From Brachionus koreanus (Eukaryota; Rotifera; Eurotatoria; Ploima; Brachionidae), in NCBI GenBank assembly GCA_016987375.1, contig PJRA01000272.1, positions 900,310-924,963 of the forward strand: a stretch of 24,654 nt of DNA. The letters run 5' to 3'. Made by a program: the position numbers and the translations under genes. Of the stretch, positions 8,898 through 17,311 are shown in pieces; the first letter of the stretch is position 1; each line of letters begins with the position of its first letter. Under the pieces are notes generated by a model. That model was not told where the DNA came from. It made no database searches and saw only the letters and a program-made list of their open reading frames with translations.

Positions 8898-10914
8898 ATG
8901 CATTTTTCTATTCCCGATACTGAAGATTGCTCAAATGAAACAGGCTCATATACAGTAATTTTATTTAAGCATTAAAGAATCAGTTTTTTTAAAATGGAAA
9001 CTTCATAAAAACTGAAGCCTATTCATTCATTGAAAAAATTAAAAAAAATTTTTTAAGCTTTTTAAGATATCAATAAACGGAGCCCATCACTGTTCTGTCA
9101 GATACAGCCAACTACATAATTTACATGAACAGGTATAATTTATTTGAATTTATTTTTCATTTTTTATTCTAAATTTATAGCTAAAAAATGAATTTGGAGA
9201 AGAACTTCCATCGTTCCCGCCAAAAAAGTTATTCAACTTAACTTCCAAAGGTGTAGAGGAACGAAGAACTCAACTGGAAAAATACTTACAAATTAGTAAA
9301 CAAATTTTTTTCAAATAATAAATATATTTTTTAAAAAATTTATTAGTTAGTCAAAATCAAATGATTATGAACAGTGATTGTTTGATTGATTTTTTCACAA
9401 ATGCTCAACAGGTATTTTAAAATACATAAAGATTACAATTTTTATCATATATATCAAGGAAATGTTTACTGAAAATGAATTCGATGTAGATCTCCTTGTA
9501 TACTTAATGAATTATCAGAAAATAGTAGTCAATGTTAAGTCACATGATCAAACTGAAGACATTCTTGAGGTACGATATCATAAGATAAATAATTTATTGA
9601 GTTTCTTTTGTTTCAAGAAAGTTATGGATCAATTGGGTCTTGATAACAATCATGTTTATTATTTTGGAATTTTTCTAGTTCGAAAAGATGAAGTCGACTC
9701 TATTAGAAGTAATTTATCAAATTAAAAGTTTATAAATTTAACTTTAATTTTTTATTAGTTGTGAGAAAGCTTCAGGATTTTGAGTCACCTTACTTATCGC
9801 TACAGAATGCAAACAAATCTGAAAAGCATAGATTAATTATTAGAAAATCGTTAGATTCTTATTTTGTTTTTAAAAATAATTTAAAGTTAAATTTAAAAAA
9901 AGTTATTTTGAGCTAAGTTTTGAAGCTGAACTTTACTTTGACAAAGTTGCTGTTGATTTGCTATTTTATCAAGTAAAAAATTAAAATAGTAAAAGCTTAA
10001 TTTTGTTTTAATTTTTCACTTTTTATCTTAAGGCAGTAGATGAACTTGAAAGAGGATACATTACTCCAGACAATGAGTCAATTCACATTCTAGAACAATT
10101 AAAAAACAAAGAATCAAAACTAGAAGTAGTCTAAAAACTGAAAATATACTAAAAAATATATTTATTTTTTTTTTTTAAAAAGTTTTTAAAATTGGTAGCA
10201 TCACAAAAATTTTATGGATTCATGCATTTTAGATCTTGTGTTATCAACTATCCAGAAGAAAATATTAAAGCCAACCTAAAACTTGGCAATCGAAGCCTAG
10301 TTATCTTATATAATAAGGTATGAATTATTTTGTTTTTTTTTTCATTTAAAAGTAATTTGATTTAATTAGAAAAATGCAGAAGATGAGATTGTTTTGAAAT
10401 TAACTCGAATTAAATGCTGGAAAGTCAGCGGAATGGTAAATTGAGAAATTTAATCTATTAGTTTATTGAATTTAAAAACTATTTAGAGTTCTTATGAATC
10501 AGGTAATCAAGTTACTTCACAACTTGAGCTTTCAATTGAATATTTATCAGGAAAAAATAAATTAACACCAATTAATATTCAAACTGATCAGGTAAGCAAA
10601 AAATTTGATCCAAGTCGTCCATGTTTTCTAATTTTTTTTAAAATAAGGCTATTTTAATAAGCATGAGTATACAAACAATGGTTGATGAGATTTTACTCAA
10701 AAAAGATGGGAAAAAAATGAAACGACCGAGTGATAGACAGAGAGTTAGAGCTACACAATTTTTGACACGCAATAAATCTTTAGTTAAATCCGGTTCAATT
10801 TGTCAAAATAATGAATCGGAGACCACAAGTTTAACGTCCAATACCAACATGCCAGATTACAGTAAAAATGATTTATTTGAAAATGAAGATTTCATTACAA
10901 ACGATGATCTCTGA
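8898..10914 (+). CDS. SNX17: Sorting nexin 17 (PX-FERM endosomal cargo adaptor)
   Basis: Thirteen exons join in phase to 445 residues (human about 470): 8898-8954, 9067-9132, 9181-9295, 9347-9411, 9459-9569, 9618-9708, 9759-9865, 9913-9972, 10033-10125, 10183-10317, 10370-10435, 10487-10591 and 10648-10914. Introns are mostly 45-70 nt. SNX17 sits on early endosomes through its PX domain and recycles NPxY cargo such as LRP1 and integrins via its FERM-like module. The start MHFSIPDTE is nearly identical to vertebrate SNX17. PX spans residues 1-100 with RYSQL and FPPKKLFNLT. FERM F1 begins near 102 (SHDQTEDILE), F2 holds ELERGY, and F3 contains TRIKCWKV and MSIQTMVDE. The C-terminus ends in NDDL, matching the acidic family tail that binds Commander/Retriever. 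A 4-codon uORF lies at 8866-8877. Donor 9866 (GTTTTT) is non-consensus. Confidence 0.95.
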
Positions 10915-11019
10915 GTTGATTTATTGTATCAAGATGAAATAATTTATTTTCCTTTTTTCCTTAGTTAATGCGGTGATCTATATTTTGTTTTTTTGATCAA
11001 ATTATTACCAAATTAATTT

Positions 11020-11025
11020 AATAAA
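11020..11025 (+). terminator. Poly(A) signal of SNX17
   Basis: AATAAA 106 nt after the SNX17 stop. No other gene on this strand follows for 3.7 kb. Confidence 0.45.
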
Positions 11026-11289
11026 AGAAAATTTGAATAAGATTTTTTATTGAATGAAACCCAAAACTTCGTTTCACTTTGACACTTAAATTTAGAAAAA
11101 ACTACTTATTCAATTAATCTTGTATCGAATTAAGTGATGTTTTGTCTTGTATTTCTAAACACTCAACCAGTAGCGTCAAACTAAACTATATATAAGACTA
11201 AACTATACTTTAACTTAATATAGGATGCTTTTACTTTTATATATCTATCTTTATCTATTTTCCACATATTTAAAATATATTTAAATTAG

Positions 11290-11631
11290 TAGTGTTGGAT
11301 GCGGACATAGCTAACTGGTTCAATAGACGGGCGATTTCTCGCAGACTCTGGCCCATTTAATAACAGTTAAAATTTAGAATTTATTATAAAAATCCTGAAT
11401 ATATGAAAAACGCCCGAATAATACTGATTGATTGTATTGAAAAATAAAATTTTTTAAAATAAATCCTTAACTCAACCGCAAAAACTGTCACGGATACTTA
11501 GACCGCCCGTTTAAATTTAAACGGTTGTTAAACAGACTAAAAATTAGCCCGCTAAAATAAACGGGCACGGTCATAGTTTTTGGCCCGTTTACTGTCTGCT
11601 TTACTGCCGTTCTGCACGGACACTAACACTA
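11290..11631. mobile_element. 342-bp non-autonomous hAT-like element (MITE)
   Basis: It begins TAGTGTTGG and ends CTAACACTA, giving perfect 7-bp inverted tips of the T/CAGTG type common in hAT elements. The flanking 8-mers TAAATTAG (11282-11289) and TTAATTAG (11632-11639) match at 7 of 8 positions, as expected for a hAT 8-bp target duplication. It has no coding capacity. The interior is markedly richer in G+C than its surroundings and repeats the motif CCCGTTTA in both orientations, including the palindrome at 11507-11524. It lies 375 bp after SNX17. Confidence 0.7.
11507..11524. repeat. 18-bp perfect palindrome inside the hAT-like MITE
   Basis: CCGTTTAAATTTAAACGG is its own reverse complement. 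Related half-sites occur at about 11560 (AAACGGGC) and 11583 (GGCCCGTTTA). Clusters of subterminal motifs are where hAT transposases bind, so this may be a binding-site cluster. Confidence 0.75.
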
Positions 11632-11639
11632 TTAATTAG

Positions 11640-11914
11640 ATTTTTTTTATTTTTCTAATTTCTTTTTTACGCCAATATCAGAAAATGTCACGCAACCGAA
11701 AGGTTTTTGAATTGTGGTTATTTAAGCATTTTGAGTTCTACATTACCCTAGATTAGCTTTCCCAATTCATTTTCAACAAAAATATATATTGAGATCCAGT
11801 CTTTGTAAATATAAGTATACTTTGCATGCTTTATACTTTGCATTTAGAGTTAAAGATAATGTTGTTCTTTAGGTATTTGATACATCTCTAAGATTGTAAA
11901 AACAATTAAGATAT
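11640..11914. other. Spacer between two hAT-like elements
   Basis: 275 bp of AT-rich DNA. One short plus-strand frame starting at 11684 (MSRNRKVFELWLFKHFEFY, stop soon after) reads a little like protein but is only about 23 codons long and is not called. Confidence 0.4.
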
Positions 11915-12073
11915 TAGCGTTGGATACCACCAGTGTCAAAAAATGAGAGAGGTAGAACGAAACATATAAAGAGATAAAAAAAGAAATAAAAACATGAGGC
12001 AAAATTTCAATTTTATTTCAGAGAAAAAAGCATAAAATTAGTTGAATAAAAAAGATAAAAAATAAAGAATACG

Positions 12074-12835
12074 TTTATTTTCACGTAAGTTACCTGAAAA
12101 TAAATAGAAAATTAAAACACGTAAGATACGTGTACGTTTTATTAAATTTTTATTTTATTTTCACGCATTTTAAAAAAAATAAATAAAAAAGAGATTAACA
12201 AGTATTTAAAAACAATTACAAGAACCACAAATGATAAACTTATTATCACAATTATTGGAACAAATTTTACAAGATTTCAAATTGTTCAAAAAAAGAAAGA
12301 GTATTCTCTAGCATAATCAAGCCTTCAGTAGTAAAAAAATTTGACAATTGATCTTTTTTAAGACCATTTTGGTCAAATAAGCCAGTTGAAAATATTTAAC
12401 TTGTATACGATTTTGGATCGACTTTTTTAGCACTACTGTAAGTCGTCCAAAGTGTAAACGACTGTTTAGTAAAGTCATTAAATACTTGCAAAAAGTCGTC
12501 AAATGCTTCGAAAATTTGGTCTCGAAAAATTGGATAGCACATTTTTAGATTGAGTTTTATCAAATTAGATAAGGTTTTTCAATGGTTTTTTTTAGATTTA
12601 AGTTAATTCAATAGGCACTAGTGTTTAGTTGGTTTCAAGTTTTTTTGAGTAGCTTCATGTTTGATATGCTTTATATGATAGAATTTTTTAAAATAAATTT
12701 TCTTTTATATTTTACACTTGCGTGAAAATAAAAGATAATTGACACACGTTTTATTTTATTTTCAAAAAAAAATTTATTTTCACGCAAGTTACGTGTATTA
12801 ATAATTTTTATTTTCACGTAACTTACCTGAAAATA
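12074..12835. repeat. Palindromic CACGTAA repeat cluster bordering a nested segment
   Basis: The left border 12074-12104 is a 31-bp near-palindrome (TTTATTTTCACGTAA, then a mirror arm) with three mismatched positions. The right border 12807-12835 is almost identical (one central base differs). Additional copies or half-copies lie at 12117-12133 (ACACGTA-AGA-TACGTGT, perfect 7-bp arms), 12155-12165, 12716-12733 (inverted half) and 12773-12795. The mirrored arrangement suggests the termini of a separate foldback-type insertion, or transposase-binding arrays. No target duplication is visible at its borders. Confidence 0.6.
12206..12578 (-). pseudogene. Decayed ORF with a C-terminal cysteine cluster, family unknown
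   Basis: On the minus strand, 12578-12267 is one frame broken by a single TAA (12398-12396). The first part includes MCYPIFRDQIFEAFDDF and FTLWTTYSSAKKVDPKSY. The second includes STGLFDQNGLKKDQLSNF and MLENTLSFFEQF. A one-frame shift then gives 12277-12206, KSCKICSNNC followed by CGSCNCF and a stop, a compact Cys-x2-Cys-x3-Cys / Cys-x2-Cys-x-Cys cluster that looks zinc-binding. The coherent composition over 120 codons argues for former coding DNA. It sits inside the palindrome-bordered segment and may be cargo or an element-encoded gene. The family is not recognised. Confidence 0.45.
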
Positions 12836-12933
12836 AGTGCACTCAAAAATATAACCCAGAATTTTTTAAAAGAAAAATACATATATTCAATTGAATAAAA
12901 GGGATAAAAAACATTAATTTTTACTTTTTTTCT

Positions 12934-13074
12934 TCATAAATCATATTGTAAACAAGGACCAGCTTTTGGCTTCCGACCTGCTTTGGGTCTATTTAGAAAA
13001 TATTTTGTAGTTACTTTCATTAGATGAGGACTATTGCTTTGGAACAGAGTACAATTATTTTGATTTGAATGGGT
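12934..13074 (-). pseudogene. C-terminal ORF fragment with AT-hook-like repeats
   Basis: Open from 13074 to a TGA at 12936-12934, 46 codons. It contains NSPHLMKVTTKYFLNRPKAG followed by RKPKAGPCLQYDL. RPKAG/RKPKAG resembles AT-hook (GRP-type) DNA-binding motifs found near protein ends. A coding-like stretch in a different frame lies immediately upstream (DLKSFISSSYDRASVINPF, about 13060-13120), suggesting one frameshift. No complete protein can be assembled. It lies in the right half of the hAT-like element. Confidence 0.4.
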
Positions 13075-13419
13075 TTATTACGGAGGCTCGGTCATATGAA
13101 GATGAAATAAATGATTTAAGGTCTATTTGTTTGCTAAATTCTTGAAACAAGACCAAGTCTAATTTTTGCCTCATTCTAATTAATTAATTTTTTTTTAATA
13201 ATTTTATGTTTTATTCTCTTTTTGATTTTTATAATTTACGTTTTTTTTCTCTAATTAAATAAGCTAAATTATTATATGTTTTTCCTCTTTTTTTATGTTT
13301 TTTTCTACCTCACATAAAAAATTAAAAATACATAAAAAGTATAAAAAATTCAAGATGGATTACACCATTTTTTGGCGGTTTAATGTCGGCTACTGACGGT
13401 ACCCAACATTACAAAATAT

Positions 13420-13866
13420 ATAAATGATGGTGAATAAATTGATCAATTTTTAACGAAATTTAATTTTTTTTTCAAATATTTTTAAATATAAATTAACTGA
13501 AAAATTCTGAATTTTTTAGGTTCTTTTCGATGTAAAAAAGAATATTTTAATCTGATTCTCGAAATCGATATTATTTTTCCAAAAATTCTCTTCTTAAAAA
13601 AGAAAAATAAAATACGAATTTTAAAATACCTTTTTAACTTTTATAAATGTAAATACTAAAAGAAAAACTTTTAATGCTTTCATCTAAAGTTGGGTACAAT
13701 TTTGAAAAAAATTGCGAGAAAAAAAAATCAGGAGGATTTAGATCCTTATTTAAATTGATGTATAATTCAAAAAAAAAACAAAATTAAAGATTTTTTGGAA
13801 TTAATAACAAGATAAAATAAACTAACTTAAAAAAAAAACTTTTTAAATTATTTTTATTAAAAAAAT
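13420..13866. other. AT-rich spacer, nothing recognised
   Basis: About 450 bp between the hAT-like element and the stop codon of the minus-strand gene at 13867. Long A and T runs, no coding-like frame. It must contain the 3' UTR of that gene. Confidence 0.5.
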
Positions 13867-14493
13867 TCATAAACTTGAAATCTGAGCATGATTTGAAAAT
13901 TCAATTTCGATATCTTGGCGGTGATTTTTAACGTATTCTGCTAGTTTATAAGAAAAAAACATCTTCATATTTTCTTCTGAACAAATTTCTGACTGATCAA
14001 AATCTTGTCCAAACCAACTTGTCATTTTATCAAATAAAACATTGTTTTCATAGGAAAAAAATAAAATTTTTTTTTTAGAGTAATCAATTTCCTTTATATA
14101 AACTAAGTTCCATGAATATTTGCTCGTTTTATCATTTTTAATAATAATTTTTGCAGAGCCGCTTGATTCACTAAATACTAATTTTTTTAAAGAAGCTTTC
14201 TTTACAGGATCATTTTCAATTGCAAATTGTTTGATAACCAAAATAACCAAAAGTTCGTTAATTTTTTCAATTGCATTTTTTTTTACTAATGGTAATGTGA
14301 TTTTTATGGCCTTTTGAAAAAAACTTAATAAATACCAGAATAATTACAAAAAAAGTTAATAAATAATTCTAAATTTTGAGTTTATTTACAAGAAAGAAAT
14401 TTTACTTACTTGTTGGTTATATTGTTGCATGCAGTATTCTAAAAAAACAACAACAACTAATACAAAGAATAGTATTGATATTGTTTTGGTCAT
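13867..14493 (-). CDS. Unknown secreted or single-pass membrane protein
   Basis: Two exons, 14493-14410 and 14310-13867, joined in phase 0 by a 99-nt intron with a strong GTAAGT donor and a TTTTTTTCAAAAG acceptor, give 175 residues. Residues 4-20 (TISILFFVLVVVVFLEY) form an uncleaved-anchor or signal-peptide-like hydrophobic segment. The rest is a mixed alpha/beta-looking domain of about 145 residues without Cys clusters or glycosylation-rich regions; notable motifs are INELLVILVIKQF and SWNLVYIKEIDYSKKKILFF. No family is recognised. The start is the first ATG and directly precedes the hydrophobic segment, and the intron removes stops. It is transcribed head-to-head with the gene at 14717, and the two share a similar layout (anchor, then IKQF-containing helix, then basic beta-like region), so they may be diverged paralogues. 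Confidence 0.7.
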
Positions 14494-14716
14494 TATTGAA
14501 GTTTATAATTTAAAAATTTTCCAACTATCTATATATTATTTTCTTTAAGTATTAAGACTAGAAAAAAAATGTTTTTAATTAATTTTTGAAAGCGTTGATA
14601 AGAAAAACTTAGTTTTATCAAAATTATTTTCAAAATAAAAAATTTCTATTTATAAATTTTTAGAGTAAATAATCTTTAAATTATTTTTAACTTTAATAAA
14701 AGTTTATGTTTCAAAA
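14494..14716. promoter_or_regulatory. 223-bp bidirectional promoter region
   Basis: The two start codons face away from each other with only 223 bp between them, so the genes probably share regulatory DNA. The sequence is AT-rich without a clear TATA position. A short uORF (14706-14720, ATG TTT CAA AAA TGA) overlaps the plus-strand start codon at 14717 through an ATGA overlap. Confidence 0.45.
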
Positions 14717-15415
14717 ATGATAATTGCTCAAAAATTCTCAATAATAGACTTCGGACAATTTATAGACAGCATAAATTGCCGATTTGATCTAAAAAATGAA
14801 CAAGCAGAAAAGCTAAAGTCTATTCAAGATGAATCCGAAATTTTAATTAAAATTTCTGATAAAAATGGCAAAAAGTGGAATTTAAAAGTACAAAAAACAG
14901 AAATCCATTTCAAAATTCATTTAGAACCAATCCGAGATATAGACATATTTAAAAATATATTCAAGTACTTTTTCAACAAATATGTCTTTATATTTATTTG
15001 TTTTCTATTCATTGTTGTTGTAATTGATAAAGCTTTAAATCAATACAAAATAAAGAAATGGGTAGCTACATCCGAAATAGAAGTATCAGTAGTGAAAGAA
15101 AAAAATATTGAAAACTATATAGAGCTTTTAATTAAACAATTTAGTGACGTGACGCTTGAATATCAATCAAAGTTGCGATCAATTAAATATTTAACTTTTC
15201 CGAAACAAGATAAATTCAAATTTTATGATAAATCAGAAAATAATAGTTACTATAAAATTGTATTAATTACTGTACAGCGATTGGAATTTACATTCCGATT
15301 TTCAGTTAAAACAATAAAACGAGAGATTAAATTGATAAGCTTAAAAAAAGCTTTGCAAAATTGGTTATTCAAGGAAGACACAAAATTTGATGAATTGCTC
15401 ATCGAGTTCGATTAA
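14717..15415 (+). CDS. Unknown single-pass membrane protein
   Basis: Intronless 232-residue ORF. Residues 1-80 are hydrophilic, a strongly hydrophobic segment spans about 88-104 (KYVFIFICFLFIVVV), and residues 105-232 are a Lys-rich domain with IENYIELLIKQF, LTFPKQDKFKFYDKS and QRLEFTFRFSVK. There are no signal peptide, no Cys pairs and no recognised family. A type II (N-in) topology is suggested by Lys residues on both sides, but the sequence does not settle it. The stop codon TAA is part of a TTAA that is also the first base block of a piggyBac-like element (CCCTC starts at 15416). The C-terminus may therefore be the native one or may have been cut by the insertion. The head-to-head neighbour has a similar layout. 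Confidence 0.65.
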   Translation: MIIAQKFSIIDFGQFIDSINCRFDLKNEQAEKLKSIQDESEILIKISDKNGKKWNLKVQKTEIHFKIHLEPIRDIDIFKNIFKYFFNKYVFIFICFLFIVVVIDKALNQYKIKKWVATSEIEVSVVKEKNIENYIELLIKQFSDVTLEYQSKLRSIKYLTFPKQDKFKFYDKSENNSYYKIVLITVQRLEFTFRFSVKTIKREIKLISLKKALQNWLFKEDTKFDELLIEFD

Positions 15416-16228
15416 CCCTCTACAATCACCGCGGTGTCATTTATGACATTTTTACTATTTTAACAATAAAATCCTTGAATTAAAACTTATTTTTATAATT
15501 TTTTTACTAATGGCTAAATTATTCAAAAATCTAGAAATTAAAAAAAATTTCAATAAAATTGAATATTTTTCCGCAAGAATAAAAAGTAAAACTGTAATTG
15601 CCAGTCGTATCATATTTGACACGATGATTTTTATGTTTTAATTACAAATTTTACAATAAAATTATGTATTGGCTAATGATTTAAATTGTTGAATATTTTA
15701 ATTTAAATTTAAAAAAATATTTTGAAATGTCACAGAGGCAAGCTGTATTGAAGGCTCGCGTAGATTTCGATAAATACAGTTGTAAAGATATTGATGCTGG
15801 ATCATCTGACGAAGAAATTAACAATGAAAATGAAAGCGAGTATGAATTCAAGAGGATTATTTTTTTTAACTGTTCGAAGATAAATTCGATCAGTTTGATG
15901 AAATTGATGAGGTTAGATTAAAGATGCAATAGACAAACTAGTAAATTATGACAATAATCATGAGGATTTCAATCCAAAATCGTATAAAAAAAGCAAAAAC
16001 AAAACTATTTGGACAATGCTGAATATTGGCAAAGAAACTTAAATGCATGAAAAAAAATAGATTCCAATCAAAAGCCCAGACCGAACAGTTCCTCAAAAAG
16101 GCACACGGCACAATTTAATTAATTTAATAAATTTATTTTAAAAAATTTCAAAATTAAATTATTTAAAAGTCTTCTTTTATATTCAAAATAAATTCCGTTT
16201 CATAATTGACACGACTGGTAATTAAAGG
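15412..16228 (+). mobile_element. Decayed piggyBac-like element, left end at a TTAA site
   Basis: TTAA at 15412-15415 is followed directly by CCCTC, the form of piggyBac-superfamily ends, then the palindromic CACCGCGGTG and TCATTTATGACA. A related motif (GCCAGTCGTATCATATTTGA) recurs about 180 bp inside at 15601-15620. An inverted relative, TCATAATTGACACGACTGGT, lies at 16200-16219. Terminal plus internal inverted repeats fit piggyBac architecture. The right TTAA/GGG end is not recognisable, so the right boundary given is the last repeat match. Inside is a broken ORF resembling a transposase N-terminus. Confidence 0.55.
15727..16042 (+). pseudogene. Broken N-terminal ORF of the piggyBac-like element
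   Basis: The first frame (15727-15921, 64 codons) begins MSQRQAVLKARVDF and has an acidic stretch (DAGSSDEEINNENESE). Coding-like sequence then moves to a second frame (FEDKFDQFDEIDEVRLK, about 15875) and a third (DAIDKLVNYDNNHEDFNPKS, about 15923-16042, ending at a TAA). Acidic, Asp/Glu-rich N-termini are usual in piggyBac transposases, but no DDD catalytic core follows. At least two frameshifts make this a dead, truncated copy. The assignment rests mainly on the flanking terminal repeats. Confidence 0.45.
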
Positions 16229-17156
16229 TACAAATAACTCTGGCAATTTGAGTAAACAAAACTTAAAAATTCTTTGTTTTATCATCAGGGAATTTTGTTC
16301 GTTTTTGAATTGTTTTATTTTTGATTTAAATTTAATAAAATCAGAATCACAAAGAAATTAATTGATTTTTCAAATGTAGATGAATTAAAAATTCAGATTA
16401 AAATTTTCAATTCTTAATTAGGCATCCTTTAGAAATTCTAGTTTAAATAAAATGCGTTCAATGAATAATCAAAAGTACTAGGAAAAAGATAGGGGTTAGG
16501 AAACTTTTCCGCATTTAAAAATCTGTATTGTGAAATAAAAATAGAAATAAAACAAAAATTCTTCTTTATTTGATTAATTAAAATTTACTAAAATAGAATA
16601 TATTTAAAAAAAAATTGCAATAAAGTTGAAAACAACTTTGCTTCACTTTTTTTACTCAAAATATTCTCATATATATTTTAAACATAAAACATCAATAAGA
16701 TATAAATTGATTATTGATTTTATTTCAAAAAAAAAAAGAGAGTTAAAATTTTTATGTTACTTATAAAAAAGTAAAACAAAATATCTATCACTAAGTTACA
16801 GTATTTTTTTAGGATTTATTTAATTTAAGTAAATTTTAAATGTATGAAAAACGAAGAATTTTTATCCTTTTTGTTTATTTGTTTTTCATAATGGCTTAAA
16901 AACCTTAAAATAAGATTAATTTTAAAGCTATAAATGTTTTACTAAAAGTTAAAATTTTTAAACAAATTAAAGTTTTGTTATTTTGGTTTAGTATCAATTT
17001 TCTATTAAAAACCAAATAAATTTTAAATCACATCAAATAAACCAATCATTATAAATCCAAAATCAATGAGCTAATAACTAAATTCCAGGCTTCACTTTCT
17101 ACTTACATAATGTCTTTTAAGCAGAAATATATATTTTTTTCAACTAAATCTAAAAA
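16229..17156. other. Intergenic AT-rich DNA, nothing recognised
   Basis: About 930 bp between the piggyBac-like element and the ACP5 3' flank. The only ordered element is a perfect 7-bp hairpin (AAAGTTG-AAAA-CAACTTT) at 16622-16639. No coding-like frames. Confidence 0.5.
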
Positions 17157-17253
17157 TTAACCAACAAGAGCACAATTGCCGTTCGAAACCTTAGGGTCTA
17201 ACCTCTAAATTATTTTTCAAATATACAAAAATAAATTAATGATGTAATTTGTT

Positions 17254-17259
17254 TTTATT
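17254..17259 (-). terminator. Candidate poly(A) signal of the acid phosphatase gene
   Basis: AATAAA on the minus strand about 55 nt after the stop codon at 17312-17314. Confidence 0.45.
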
Positions 17260-17311
17260 ATTAATAAAACCTAATAATAAATTTTAAGTTGGAAATTTTC
17301 TTAAAAAAAAT

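Larger units (their letters stand above)
11915..13411. mobile_element. 1.5-kb hAT-like element with decayed minus-strand ORFs
   Basis: The left tip TAGCGTTGGATACCACCAGT and the inverted right tip TAATGTTGGGTACCGTCAGT agree at 15 of 20 positions. The flanking 8-mers TAAGATAT (11907-11914) and CAAAATAT (13412-13419) match at 6 of 8. The tip form resembles hAT ends and the smaller element at 11290. Inside are a palindrome-bordered segment at 12074-12835 and two broken minus-strand coding fragments, at 12206-12578 and 12934-13074. No intact transposase is present, so the copy cannot move by itself. Superfamily assignment is by tip and target-duplication pattern only. Confidence 0.5.

Noticed and set aside
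9462..9725. Separate small gene
   Set aside because: It is SNX17 exons 5 and 6 with the short intron between them read through in frame; the acceptor and donor positions and the family alignment show this.
10183..10317. Suspected frameshift in SNX17 exon 10
   Set aside because: Careful recount gives 135 nt, 45 whole codons, in phase with both neighbours; the gene is intact.
12317..12502. 61-codon minus-strand ORF beginning MTTFCKYL
   Set aside because: A different minus frame over the same bases (12578-12267) gives a longer, more protein-like reading with only one stop.
13021..13143. 44-codon plus-strand frame reading DEDYCFGTEYNYFDLNGF
   Set aside because: It overlaps minus-strand coding-like fragments with better motifs; it is probably the antisense shadow, though not excluded.
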